This document shows positions 25,199-33,900 of a DNA stretch of 64,000 nucleotides, in pieces (position 1 is the stretch's first letter; each line of letters opens with the position of its first letter). The stretch is from Nonlabens marinus S1-08 (GTDB taxonomy: Bacteria > Bacteroidota > Bacteroidia > Flavobacteriales > Flavobacteriaceae), in NCBI RefSeq assembly GCF_000831385.1, contig NZ_AP014548.1, forward strand, positions 1,116,001 to 1,180,000, in the 5' to 3' direction. Under the pieces are notes generated by a model. That model made no database searches and had not been told where the DNA came from. It saw only the letters and a list, made by a program, of their open reading frames with translations. The translations under genes were made by a program, and so were the position numbers.

Positions 25199-26464
25199 TT
25201 ACTCCTTATCATTCTCCTCAAAATCCTTTCTCAAATCAAGTTTTCTGAAGGTAGGAGAGATAACTCCAGTAGTCACTACGGTAATCAAGGTCATGGTGCC
25301 ACCAAAAACAACTGCCGTTACTGTTCCCATAAGTTTTGCAGTAACACCGCTTTCAAATGCGCCCAGCTCATTAGAAGAGCCTACAAACATAGAATTGACA
25401 CTTGCAACACGGCCACGCATATGATCTGGTGTTTTAAGTTGTAGAATGGTTTGCCTGATCACCATGGAAACGCCATCAGTTACACCGCTGAAGAATAGAG
25501 CCAGCAGCGATATCCAGAATATTTCTGATAAGCCGAACACGATGATGCAAATCCCGAAACCGAAAATCGCAATCAACAATTTCATACCTGCATTTTTACT
25601 AATAGGGATGTATGCTGTGGCAATCATAGTCAAGATTGCGCCTACTGATGGTGCGGCTCGTAAAATGCCAAAACCTTCAGCACCTACTTTCAAAATATCC
25701 TGCGCAAAAATGGGCAGTAGTATTACCGCGCCTCCAAAAAGAACGGAAACCATATCGAGCGTCAAAGCTCCTAGAATTGCTTTAGTTCTAAAAACAAAAC
25801 TCAACCCTTCTTTTAGGCTTTGCTTGATAGGTTCGTTGATTTTGGTATTGAGAATGGGCTTTTTAGCAACACCAAAAACGGTCAGCAACGCCAGCATCAC
25901 AAGGCTGAAAACAATCAATAATGACCAATGAACCCCAAACCAACTGATCGAAAATCCTGAAAATGCCAATCCGACGACAGATGCAATCTGCCAGGAAGAA
26001 CTGCTCCAGGTCGCAGCATTAGGATACACCTTTTTAGGAACTATAAGTGCAATAAGTGAGAATAGAATAGGTCCAAAAAAGGAGCGCATAAATCCACCGA
26101 AGAAGACCAGTGCATAAATCAAATACAATATGGTATTTGTTGACTGACCTTCAACGACCTCTGGCCAGGTCAAAAGGAAGAGCCCTAAACTGATCAAAGA
26201 AAAACCACCTATACATAAGGCGAGAAGGTTGCGTTTTTCACGTTGATCCACGATGTGTCCCGCAAACAATGCCATTCCAAAAGCAGGAACAAATTCCACT
26301 AGCCCAATAATGGCTAGTGATAGAGGGTCTTTAGTCAAGGAATAGACTTCCCATTCAATGACAATAAACTGCATCGACCATCCAAAAACCAGTAGAAACC
26401 GCATCAATAGAAAAGTGTTGAATTCTTTGTAGCGTAGTGCTGCGTATGGATCGTTTTTGGCCAA
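25199..26464 (-). CDS. Major facilitator superfamily exporter (MFS_3/EntS-like)
   Basis: 421-residue inner-membrane protein with about 12 membrane helices in two halves of six and the loop between helices 2 and 3 bearing the MFS motif AGHIVDQREKRNLLALC (motif A: G-x3-D-x-R-x2-R). The closest look is to the MFS_3 subgroup that includes enterobactin and drug exporters. Helix content and length are normal. It is a single gene, 320 bp upstream of polA on the same strand; polA probably has its own promoter. Substrate unknown; drug, siderophore or metabolite efflux are possible. Confidence 0.9.
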   Translation of the reverse strand: MAKNDPYAALRYKEFNTFLLMRFLLVFGWSMQFIVIEWEVYSLTKDPLSLAIIGLVEFVPAFGMALFAGHIVDQREKRNLLALCIGGFSLISLGLFLLTWPEVVEGQSTNTILYLIYALVFFGGFMRSFFGPILFSLIALIVPKKVYPNAATWSSSSWQIASVVGLAFSGFSISWFGVHWSLLIVFSLVMLALLTVFGVAKKPILNTKINEPIKQSLKEGLSFVFRTKAILGALTLDMVSVLFGGAVILLPIFAQDILKVGAEGFGILRAAPSVGAILTMIATAYIPISKNAGMKLLIAIFGFGICIIVFGLSEIFWISLLALFFSGVTDGVSMVIRQTILQLKTPDHMRGRVASVNSMFVGSSNELGAFESGVTAKLMGTVTAVVFGGTMTLITVVTTGVISPTFRKLDLRKDFEENDKE

Positions 26465-26531
26465 TGCGCTGTTGATTTGAGTGTGAAATTAAAACATAGC
26501 TTCCAGCCAAGAGCAGAAAATCTAGCTCGCT

Positions 26532-26643
26532 TTTCTCGACACTTCGACAATACTCAGTGCAGCGCTGTCAGTCGAAATGGCTTGTTCCCTAATTTTACAC
26601 GGATTCTGTAAATTAGTATCAAGCAGCAGTCTAGATATGGTTT
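26532..26643. repeat. Second copy region of the dispersed intergenic repeat seen at 11746-11831
   Basis: TTTCTCGAC (26532) ... CAGTCGAAATGGCT (26569-26582) and AGTATCAAGCAGCAGTCTAG...GGTTT (26615-26643) match the two ends of the first element but in swapped order. The spacer 26465-26816 contains these, one CGCTTTCG palindrome, and no gene. Confidence 0.6.
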
Positions 26644-26699
26644 GGATTTCAACTTCCTGTTTTACCAATACGTTCTTGCAGGCGATTTGTGAATTATTC

Positions 26700-26715
26700 C
26701 GCTTTCGCGAAAGCG
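26700..26715. repeat. Palindromic repeat, intergenic copy between divergent MFS and metallophosphoesterase genes
   Basis: Core CGCTTTCGCGAAAGCG intact with AA on the right; 102 bp before the phosphoesterase ATG. Confidence 0.95.
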
Positions 26716-26816
26716 AAAAACCGTTCAAAACATCCGTACGTCAATAGGTATCAATTTATGACAAACTTAAGTAGCGCTCGAGTGAATGGCATGTTTATTC
26801 ATAGTAGTTTCGCAAC

Positions 26817-28034
26817 ATGAGATGGATTGTAGCCTTACTAGTAGTAATTGTATTTGAATTTTATTCATTCCAATTAATTAGAACTTTATCACGCGGCCAT
26901 TGGTGGAAATGGGTTTATTTGGCCATCGCTATAGGTGTTTTTGCTAATTTGATACTGCAATTTTACCTGAATCCGGACCGGTCTGTCATATCTGATTCCC
27001 GGGATTTTGCAATCACTTTGTTTCTTGCTTTTTTACTAGCTAAGGTGATTTTCATACTTTTTATGTTAGGAGAGGATATTTACAGGATTGGTAAAGGCCT
27101 GGTAGGTAAAATCACGGGTGGCAGTGCAGAAAGCAGTTTTATGCCTGACAGGCGTAAGTTTATTTCAATGATAGGTTTAGGAATTGCAGCTCTTCCATTC
27201 GGCGCTATTCTGTATGGAGCTTTTAAAGGAAAATACAACTATCAAGTACGGGAATATGAATTGTCTTTTAAAGACTTACCAGATGCTTTTGATGGATATA
27301 AAATTACCCAGATCAGTGATATACATGTGGGCTCTTTTGATGATCGGGAAGAGGTAGCCTATGCACTGGATTTAGTCAATAAGCAGGAGGGTGATGTGAT
27401 TCTTTTTACGGGAGACCTGGTCAACAACGTTTCTGAAGAGATGAATGGTTGGGAAGAATTATTTGGTTCACTTAATGCAAAAGATGGCGTTTTTTCAGTG
27501 CTAGGGAACCATGACTATGGTGATTACGCAAGTTGGGAATCTGCTGCAGCCAAAGAACAAAACATGCAACAACTGTATGCTATCCAAGAAGGAATGGGCT
27601 GGAGATTATTATTGGATGAGAATGTCTCCATTGACCGTGGGTCTGATTCCTTGAAAATAGTAGGTGTTCAAAATTGGGGTGGTGGTCGTTTCCCTAAATA
27701 TGGTGATCTCAAAAAGGCTTCCGTAGGATTGCGACCAGATGATTTCAAAGTATTGCTATCTCACGATCCAACGCACTGGGACGAACAAGTCAAGAATAAC
27801 GATACAAATTTCCATTTAACACTAAGTGGTCATACGCATGGAATGCAAATGGGAATCGAGATTCCTGGCTGGATCAAGCTGAGTCCTGCCTGGTTTGTTT
27901 ATAAAAAGTGGGCGGGTATCTATAAAGAATCCGACCGCTTTCTGAATGTGAATCGAGGTTTTGGGTTTTTAGGGTATTCTGGTCGTGCTGGGATCTGGCC
28001 TGAAATTACTGTGATAAATTTGAAGAAAGCTTAA
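26817..28034 (+). CDS. Membrane-anchored metallophosphoesterase (YkuE/YaeI-like)
   Basis: 405 residues. The first 150 carry four predicted membrane helices (about 1-17, 25-50, 58-85, 115-140), then the calcineurin-like phosphoesterase domain (about 155-400) with all metal motifs: DIHVGSF (DxH), GDLVNN (GDxxN/D), GNHDYG (GNHD) and the C-terminal SGHTHGMQMG (GHTH). These bind a dinuclear metal centre. The domain should face the periplasm or cytoplasm next to the membrane; YkuE-type homologues act on lipid-linked or phospholipid headgroups, but the substrate here is unknown. The gene is divergent from the MFS gene and followed by the thioredoxin-like gene 101 bp on. Confidence 0.92.
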   Translation: MRWIVALLVVIVFEFYSFQLIRTLSRGHWWKWVYLAIAIGVFANLILQFYLNPDRSVISDSRDFAITLFLAFLLAKVIFILFMLGEDIYRIGKGLVGKITGGSAESSFMPDRRKFISMIGLGIAALPFGAILYGAFKGKYNYQVREYELSFKDLPDAFDGYKITQISDIHVGSFDDREEVAYALDLVNKQEGDVILFTGDLVNNVSEEMNGWEELFGSLNAKDGVFSVLGNHDYGDYASWESAAAKEQNMQQLYAIQEGMGWRLLLDENVSIDRGSDSLKIVGVQNWGGGRFPKYGDLKKASVGLRPDDFKVLLSHDPTHWDEQVKNNDTNFHLTLSGHTHGMQMGIEIPGWIKLSPAWFVYKKWAGIYKESDRFLNVNRGFGFLGYSGRAGIWPEITVINLKKA

Positions 28035-28135
28035 GTCTTACAAAGCATTACAAATCGAATGATTGCTTCATTAAGAAGACCTTTAGACACTAAAACCCAT
28101 TTTTCATTACATTTACCTTACTAATAGGACTTTCT

Positions 28136-28435
28136 ATGTCAAAATTTGGTGATTTAATCAGTGCAAATGTACCTGTCTTATTCAATTTCTTTACAGAATG
28201 GAATGAAGAAAGCGTGAGCATGCATCCAGTGCTGCGAGATGTGGCAGCCGCGGTAGGGGACAACGCTCGCATCATTAAGATCAATGTAGATAAAAACCCT
28301 GAGCTCTCTGAAGCGTTACGAATCAAGGGTTTACCTACCTTAATTATCTACAAACAAGGGGAGATGAAGTGGCGACAAAGTGGCGTTCAAGATGGTGACT
28401 CATTGATCAACTTACTCAATAAATACACGTCTTAG
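28136..28435 (+). CDS. Thioredoxin-fold protein lacking the CXXC redox site
   Basis: 99 residues with the complete thioredoxin fold: strand PVLFNFF, active-site loop, helix, central strand ARIIKINVDKNP, cis-Pro at GLPTLIIY (Pro67) and the final KWRQSGVQDGDSLINLL. The expected WCGPC is replaced by W-N-E-E-S at 22-26, and there is no Cys in the whole protein, so it cannot do thiol-disulfide exchange. It may be a binding or scaffold protein, or a partner of another reductase (inference). Its last codons overlap the convergent polysaccharide deacetylase stop by 4 bp. Confidence 0.88.
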   Translation: MSKFGDLISANVPVLFNFFTEWNEESVSMHPVLRDVAAAVGDNARIIKINVDKNPELSEALRIKGLPTLIIYKQGEMKWRQSGVQDGDSLINLLNKYTS

Positions 28436-29049
28436 AACAATTGCGTGCGATAGCCTTCACAGGTTAACCATTCTAAATATTCAGGCAGTACTTTTTTCAA
28501 TATTGGAAACGCTTTTACACTATCGTGAAAAACGATAACGCTCCCATTCTTTGTGTTTTTCTTTAGGGATTTAAGACACTTTTCAGGAGACCTGCTTGAG
28601 TCAAAATCTCCAGACAACACATCCCACATCACGATTTTGTATCCTAAATCTCTAATCTGTTTTGAGATTTTTATTGTGATTCTTCCATACGGCGGTCTGA
28701 ACAATTCAGAATCTATAATTTCGGCAGCCTTTATTACATTGGCGACATATTCCTCACTGGAAGTTTTCCATCCATCTAAATGATTGTAGGTGTGATTCCC
28801 TATTTGATGGCCAGATTCTAGCAGTCGATTTTTTAAAAGAGGCTCTCGCTTTACGCAATCACCTATCAAAAAAAAAGTCGCTTTAAAACCGTATAAATCT
28901 AACTGTTGCAATACAAAGTCGGTCACTAGAGGTGTAGGTCCATCATCAAACGTAAGATGTACACAAGGGAAATCTCTAGTAGCATGCCAGATGTAATTAG
29001 GAAATAACCTACTAACGACACCTGGGATGTGATCAGGATACCAAGCCAC
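28432..29049 (-). CDS. Polysaccharide deacetylase (NodB/CE4 family)
   Basis: 205 residues, close to the minimal NodB domain. It keeps the metal triad and catalytic residues: TFDDGPT (catalytic Asp35, metal Asp36), HxxxH in GNHTYNH (His86 and His90), and RPPYGR (118-123); a C-terminal VFHDS supplies the catalytic His. It would remove N-acetyl or O-acetyl groups from a cell-wall or exported sugar polymer. There is no clear signal peptide, so either it acts inside the cell or an atypical route is used. It follows the DUF2723 gene by 2 bp, so the two are one operon. Confidence 0.93.
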   Translation of the reverse strand: MAWYPDHIPGVVSRLFPNYIWHATRDFPCVHLTFDDGPTPLVTDFVLQQLDLYGFKATFFLIGDCVKREPLLKNRLLESGHQIGNHTYNHLDGWKTSSEEYVANVIKAAEIIDSELFRPPYGRITIKISKQIRDLGYKIVMWDVLSGDFDSSRSPEKCLKSLKKNTKNGSVIVFHDSVKAFPILKKVLPEYLEWLTCEGYRTQLF

Positions 29050-29051
29050 TG

Positions 29052-32000
29052 CTATAGAGAATCTCCTAAAGGTTCTACCGTTCGCTCCGCATCTGCATTA
29101 TCAATCTCTGTCTTTATTAAATCAATTAGTTCATCCTGGCCAGGCGCATCTGACATTTTGAGTTGTTCTTCAGGACTGTAGAATCTTGGAAACGCCATGA
29201 CATATTCATTGAATGCGTCAAAGTGCTTTTCAATCTCTGGGTCGTCCTCATATTCTAACGCAGTTCTAACAAGTCCTCGATATCGCTCGATAGCTGTGAT
29301 GACTTCTTGACCTATTTGCGCTTGTTCCTCTAATGGTAAACTCTTGTAATAATCTAATTCTCCTTGATATTTTAGAATCACCGAGTCTAGCAGCTTTCCA
29401 GCTTTGGAAACATTTCCTAATTCATAGTAACCTCTAACAAAAGGCTCTATCATAGAATAGTGACGGAAAAATTCCAACGGCATTTTTTCCATCCCTAGAT
29501 CCAGTAATTCTTCGGCTTTTTTGGTTTGACCATCTTCAATTAAAGCCATTGCTGCTCGTGTTACATTACTACGGTACCCTACACTATTACGTCTGGTTTC
29601 CACGTCATGATAGATATCTGGACTTCCGCTATTACCCCAATCCCATCCTTTAATAACTTTATAAGCATAATCAGGGTCCACACGTCCCATATCAAATGGA
29701 TCCCTATCGTTAGAGGGAGGTGTATAAATAGGAGTCAATCGATAAGCACAACCGTCCAACTGCAAGTAGTCTTTCATCCAGATGTAATCTTCATCGCCAA
29801 AAGCTCCTCCAGAAAAGTAAATAGGACGTTCCCAGTTGTTAGCGTTGATGATATCCAGCATGAACATGCGGTTTTTGTAAACCAGTTGTGAGTTGATATT
29901 TATGATGATCTCGTCCACAATCTTATCCGCATCTTTAGCGGCCACCACCCCATTTTTAAGAACAGCCTCCTTGTTTACTGGTATGCGAATCGCTCTTGTA
30001 GGGAACGTATGTTCGTAATGATCGTTGCGCATCAACTCTTGAGTAATCTTGTTTTCACTTGCGACCCATTCCATCCATTTGTCCAGATTCATAGTGTCTG
30101 GAAAAATATAGTTAGGATCTTGTTGCGCCTGTCTTAGACGCTCTTGAATTCGACCATTCTCGTTCCCGTACCACAAGGCATCTCTAGTCCCGTAGGAATA
30201 TTTGTCATGGGTAAGCGTGGAAGGAACAGGCTCGCTCTCATAGGCTTGTTTCTTCATATCATCCATGTACCAGTCGGTACTAAGTAAAGAGGTACATACC
30301 ACACGCACATCCGTGCGGTAGCCTTCTACCTCTTGAGCATACCATAAAGGAAAGGTGTCGTTATCACCAATGGTAAATATGAGTGCGTTAGGCAAACAAC
30401 TATCTAGGTATTTTTTGGCACTAGCAAGAGCCGTATATTTTTCAGACCGATCGTGGTCGTCCCAATTTTGAAAACCCATCAATAGAGGAACGGCTAGGAA
30501 ACAAACTGCTAGTGTGGCATACTTGACCACAGGCTTGTTAAATTTCTCTCGGATTCCATCAAATAAGGCATAGACACCTATACCTATCCACATAGCAAAA
30601 ACTAAAAAGGATCCTACATAAGCATAATCACGCTCGCGCACTTGGAACATGCTTTGGTTCAGGTAAACTATGATAGCTAATCCTGTAAACAGGAATAACA
30701 TTAAGGTTACAAAGAAAGATTTTGGATCTTTTTTAGCATGGAATACGGCTCCTAAAACACCCAACAGTAAAGGAAGGAAAAAATAAAAGTTTCGGCCTTT
30801 ATTGGTCTTCATGTCTTCGCTTAAGTTGTCTTGTGAACCTATACGCCAGGAATCAATAAACGGAATCCCGCTCATCCAGTTTCCATCAAACCTGTCCCAA
30901 TTGCCTTGTTCATCGTTTTGTTTCCCGACAAAATTCCACATGAAATAACGCAAATACATATAACTCACCTGGTAACTCACTAGATAACTCAGATTATCAC
31001 CGAAGGATGGTTTTTGAATCTCAACCGCCTCACTTAAAGAAGCAATGGTTTTAATATACTCGTCTGCAGTAATGCGCCCGCGTTCAAACTGGCGTTCATA
31101 ATCGTCGAGAACACTTAGTAACTCTTGATTTCCTTGATATCCAGGTTTGATAGTATAATCCAGTCCGCCCATAAAGTCCACATAATTACTTGCACGACTG
31201 GCGTCTGTCATTCTAGGAAAAAATCCTTTGTGGGCGTCATTGGTATTTTGAACTGCATTTTTGTAATCATTGACAATTACATATTTACCCGCTCCATAGT
31301 CGCGCTCATACTTCGGTTTTTCATCAATGTAAGGCTCATCTGGATCTAGACCGGCATACATATCAGTAAATGCCTCTCCATAGAAAAGAGCAGGAGCAGG
31401 GTATTGCTCTCGATTGTAATAAGCTAATAAAGCACGGGCATCGTTTGGATTGTTTTCGTTAATCGGTGTTCCGGCATTTGCTCTGATAGGTAGCATCGTC
31501 CAGCTGGAAAAGCCTACCAATACAAATAGAATACATAAAGTAATGGTGTTGAGTAGTGGTTTGTTACGCTTTCGCGAAAGCGAAATTAACCACACAAACA
31601 CAACCACGATCAAGATGAATGCGATGATGGTTCCACTGTTGAAAGGCAAACCTATGTCGTTGACAAAGAAAACCTCTAGGTAACCAAAAATACTGAGCGT
31701 GGTAGGCAGGAGCAATTTGAAAACGAAAAGCAAAACTGCAGTCACAGAGACAACGGCAACGATGAAATTGAATGGTGTGACTTTTTTATAATGTCTGAAA
31801 TACCACAACATTCCTATCGCCGGTATGGTCAAAATTCCTAAAAAGTGAACCCCAAAGGAAAGTCCAATAATAAAAGACATGAGGATCAACCAGCGATTCC
31901 CTCGTGGCTCCATCATATCGCGTTCCCACAATAACCCCAGATAAAACATGCTGCTCATGATTAATGCCGCTGGAGCGTATACTTCTGCCTCGACTGCATT

Positions 32001-32405
32001 AAACCAGAAGCTATCTGATACAGCAAACGCAAGCGAGCCTATAAACGCTGCGCCTAGGATCATGGTTTTATCCATGCGTTCCTTAATAATGTGCCTTTTT
32101 AATAATAAAGTAAGCGACCAAAACATGAACAATATGGTAAACGCACTCGATAGCGCTGCCATAAAGTTGACCATGTAAGCGATATTTGAAGCCTCAGTAG
32201 CAAATATGGCGACCGCAGCGACCATCATTTGGTACAATGGTGCTCCAGGTGGGTGACCTACTTCAAGGTTAGATGAGGTGGCTATATATTCTCCTGCATC
32301 CCAAAAACTAACCGTAGGTTCCAGGGTCAACCAGTAGATAACTAGAGCGATAACAAAGACTGTCCAGCCTAAAACTTTATTCAATTGTGGGTAACTTAAT
32401 TTCAT
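29052..32405 (-). CDS. Large DUF2723 membrane protein (PMT/TMEM260-like glycosyltransferase)
   Basis: About 1117 residues with the start MKLSYPQLNKVLGWTVFV (an ATG two codons upstream is equally possible). The N-terminal half has about 12 membrane helices; the first luminal loop carries TVSFWDAGEYIATSSNLEVGHPPGAPLYQ, with the acidic residue typical of GT-C (O-mannosyltransferase-like) enzymes. The C-terminal half is soluble, with helical TPR-like features. DUF2723 proteins in Bacteroidota have been linked to protein O-glycosylation or envelope sugar transfer; the exact reaction is not known to me. It forms an operon with the polysaccharide deacetylase. The palindrome at 31567-31582 encodes SLSRKR right after a membrane helix, as a positive-inside loop. 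Confidence 0.92.
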   Translation of the reverse strand: MKLSYPQLNKVLGWTVFVIALVIYWLTLEPTVSFWDAGEYIATSSNLEVGHPPGAPLYQMMVAAVAIFATEASNIAYMVNFMAALSSAFTILFMFWSLTLLLKRHIIKERMDKTMILGAAFIGSLAFAVSDSFWFNAVEAEVYAPAALIMSSMFYLGLLWERDMMEPRGNRWLILMSFIIGLSFGVHFLGILTIPAIGMLWYFRHYKKVTPFNFIVAVVSVTAVLLFVFKLLLPTTLSIFGYLEVFFVNDIGLPFNSGTIIAFILIVVVFVWLISLSRKRNKPLLNTITLCILFVLVGFSSWTMLPIRANAGTPINENNPNDARALLAYYNREQYPAPALFYGEAFTDMYAGLDPDEPYIDEKPKYERDYGAGKYVIVNDYKNAVQNTNDAHKGFFPRMTDASRASNYVDFMGGLDYTIKPGYQGNQELLSVLDDYERQFERGRITADEYIKTIASLSEAVEIQKPSFGDNLSYLVSYQVSYMYLRYFMWNFVGKQNDEQGNWDRFDGNWMSGIPFIDSWRIGSQDNLSEDMKTNKGRNFYFFLPLLLGVLGAVFHAKKDPKSFFVTLMLFLFTGLAIIVYLNQSMFQVRERDYAYVGSFLVFAMWIGIGVYALFDGIREKFNKPVVKYATLAVCFLAVPLLMGFQNWDDHDRSEKYTALASAKKYLDSCLPNALIFTIGDNDTFPLWYAQEVEGYRTDVRVVCTSLLSTDWYMDDMKKQAYESEPVPSTLTHDKYSYGTRDALWYGNENGRIQERLRQAQQDPNYIFPDTMNLDKWMEWVASENKITQELMRNDHYEHTFPTRAIRIPVNKEAVLKNGVVAAKDADKIVDEIIININSQLVYKNRMFMLDIINANNWERPIYFSGGAFGDEDYIWMKDYLQLDGCAYRLTPIYTPPSNDRDPFDMGRVDPDYAYKVIKGWDWGNSGSPDIYHDVETRRNSVGYRSNVTRAAMALIEDGQTKKAEELLDLGMEKMPLEFFRHYSMIEPFVRGYYELGNVSKAGKLLDSVILKYQGELDYYKSLPLEEQAQIGQEVITAIERYRGLVRTALEYEDDPEIEKHFDAFNEYVMAFPRFYSPEEQLKMSDAPGQDELIDLIKTEIDNADAERTVEPLGDSL
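31565..31584. repeat. Palindromic repeat inside the DUF2723 gene
   Basis: Core CGCTTTCGCGAAAGCG (31567-31582) intact, one outer mismatch. Read as SLSRKR on the coding strand, just after a transmembrane helix, where basic residues are favoured. Confidence 0.95.
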
Positions 32406-32509
32406 GGGCATTTTTAACAGCTGCTAAAATAGTAATAATAAAAAGACACAGTAGTAGTACAACGTGCGTAGTCCATTTTCATTTTACAAGAATTAATTTT
32501 TTAAAAGGG

Positions 32510-32539
32510 TTGCATAAAAACAGAATTGTTTTAAATTTG
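32510..32539 (+). promoter_or_regulatory. Promoter of the tRNA-Gln gene
   Basis: TTG (32510-32512), 19-nt spacer, TAAATTTG (32532-32539); the tRNA begins 11 nt later. Same spacing as the rimP promoter. Confidence 0.8.
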
Positions 32540-32549
32540 CACCCGCAAT

Positions 32550-32620
32550 TGTCCCATGGTGTAATGGTAACACTACGGTTTTTGGTACCGTCATTCAAGG
32601 TTCGAATCCTTGTGGGACAA
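32550..32620 (+). tRNA. tRNA-Gln (anticodon TTG)
   Basis: 71-nt cloverleaf: acceptor stem TGTCCCA / TGGGACA with discriminator A, D loop with GGTAA, anticodon stem ACGGT / ACCGT with loop TTTTGGT giving anticodon TTG, and T arm CAAGG TTCGAAT CCTTG. CCA is not encoded. It stands alone between DUF2723 (divergent) and the GDPD gene (convergent). Confidence 0.97.
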
Positions 32621-32628
32621 CTGATAAG

Positions 32629-32660
32629 ATTCCGATTCATTTATTTGAATCGGAATTTTT
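32629..32660 (+). terminator. Terminator after tRNA-Gln
   Basis: ATTCCGATTCA (32629-32639) pairs with TGAATCGGAAT (32646-32656) around a 6-nt loop, followed by T residues. The rest of 32621-32786 shows nothing further. Confidence 0.85.
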
Positions 32661-32786
32661 GGTTTTAGATGTTTTGTAAATTAGAAAGATAGCCTTGAAT
32701 CGCTCGCTTTCCCCTTGTGCCAAGTTTAATGGATGATACCTCGATATAATGAGGGAGGTTTCTGGGAAGTGTAATTAATGGAACAC

Positions 32787-33623
32787 CTACTGAAGTCCTT
32801 GTTTTAGGATTTGAGTCAATCGTCCAGGGTAATCGGTAATGATACCATCGACGTTTATCGATAACAAATACTCCATGTCTTTGCGCTTATTGACTGTCCA
32901 GGGAATTACTTTCATTCCATGCTCTTGTGCTTGAGCAACTAGTCCAGGTGTTAGGATTTTAAACGCAGGGCTAAAAATATCAGGATGACAATCAGCAAGC
33001 ATTAAATGTTCTGCTAAAGATTTACTGCCATCCGCAGTAAGGTAGGCGATGCTAATTTCTGGAAAGGAACGCCGCACTTCTTGAATTTGCCGTACATCAA
33101 AGGACTGCAGGCAACAACGATCAGCTACTTTAAGTTTCTCAAGTACGGCCGCCACTTGAGCGACTAGCTGCTCGGGTTCGGGATGGTAGGTCAGATCAGT
33201 TTTAGGATCAGATTTAATTTCAATAGTATAGAAAACGGGCTCCCGTTGTTCTCTGGTGGTAAAGTCTTCTACAGCAGTGATCAAGTTTTTTAGCGTGGGT
33301 ATGGAAACTTTTACCTTCTCTTGCTTTGGGAATCCAGCATGAAACTTACTGCCGACATCGTACTGTTCTATAGCAGCGTAAGGCATTTGACTGAAGTATG
33401 AGGGCTTGTCCGGCAATTCATTTCCATACTTGTCTAGGGTAAATTTTGAATTCACATATGGGTCGTGAGCTACGATCACCTTGCCATCACCGGTAAACTG
33501 GATATCCATTTCTAGCATTTCGGCACCATCCTCTACGGCTCGAATCATACTGGGAATCGTATTTTCTGGCAACAGCCCTCGAGCGCCTCGATGGCCAATA
33601 GTAATAAAGTCAGGCAGCTCCAT
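32787..33623 (-). CDS. Glycerophosphodiester phosphodiesterase
   Basis: 278-residue TIM-barrel enzyme that hydrolyses glycerophosphodiesters to glycerol-3-phosphate and an alcohol. Metal and catalytic residues are all visible: HRGARG (His11, Arg12), ENT at 20-22, EMDIQ (Glu38, Asp40) and AHDP (His53), followed by the conserved FYTIEIKSD and later SFD and ITDYPG segments. No signal peptide or lipobox is seen, so it is probably cytoplasmic, taking up degraded phospholipid head groups. The gene is on its own, divergent from rimP with a palindrome copy between them. Confidence 0.94.
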   Translation of the reverse strand: MELPDFITIGHRGARGLLPENTIPSMIRAVEDGAEMLEMDIQFTGDGKVIVAHDPYVNSKFTLDKYGNELPDKPSYFSQMPYAAIEQYDVGSKFHAGFPKQEKVKVSIPTLKNLITAVEDFTTREQREPVFYTIEIKSDPKTDLTYHPEPEQLVAQVAAVLEKLKVADRCCLQSFDVRQIQEVRRSFPEISIAYLTADGSKSLAEHLMLADCHPDIFSPAFKILTPGLVAQAQEHGMKVIPWTVNKRKDMEYLLSINVDGIITDYPGRLTQILKQGLQ

Positions 33624-33714
33624 TGCTTTTATTCAAGTAGTTTGAAGTATTCTGGTAAAAGTATTGCTTTTCGGTTTTGAAAATGGGTTCGAGTTTAAAG
33701 CTGTTTGTGATGAG

Positions 33715-33734
33715 TTCGCTTTCGCGAAAGCGAA
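33715..33734. repeat. Palindromic repeat, perfect 20-bp copy between divergent GDPD and rimP genes
   Basis: Full TTCGCTTTCGCGAAAGCGAA preceded by GAG, 92 bp from the GDPD ATG and 104 bp upstream of the rimP -33 element. Confidence 0.95.
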
Positions 33735-33818
33735 AACTATCTCATCATCTTTGCACCCATACATAAGGGGCAATAGATAGCTAATTTCAGTACCAGCGTG
33801 TATTGCACAAACCTTATC

Positions 33819-33848
33819 TTGCAGAACCTCAAAAAAATAGTATCTTTG
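33819..33848 (+). promoter_or_regulatory. Promoter of rimP-nusA-infB
   Basis: TTG (33819-33821), 19-nt spacer, TATCTTTG (33841-33848): the best-formed promoter in the window. It produces a leader of about 45 nt that contains the hairpin at 33868-33893. Confidence 0.8.
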
Positions 33849-33867
33849 CACTGTATTTGAGCAATAT

Positions 33868-33893
33868 GAGGGGACAAAAAGTCCCCTCTTTTT
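33868..33893 (+). terminator. Terminator-like hairpin in the rimP-nusA-infB leader (possible attenuator)
   Basis: Perfect 8-bp stem GAGGGGAC / GTCCCCTC, AAAAA loop, immediately followed by TTTTT; it ends 7 nt before the rimP ATG. Between the promoter and the first gene of an operon, a terminator of this quality suggests transcript attenuation, and the operon encodes NusA, a modulator of exactly such hairpins. Confidence 0.75.
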
Positions 33894-33900
33894 ATAAAAT

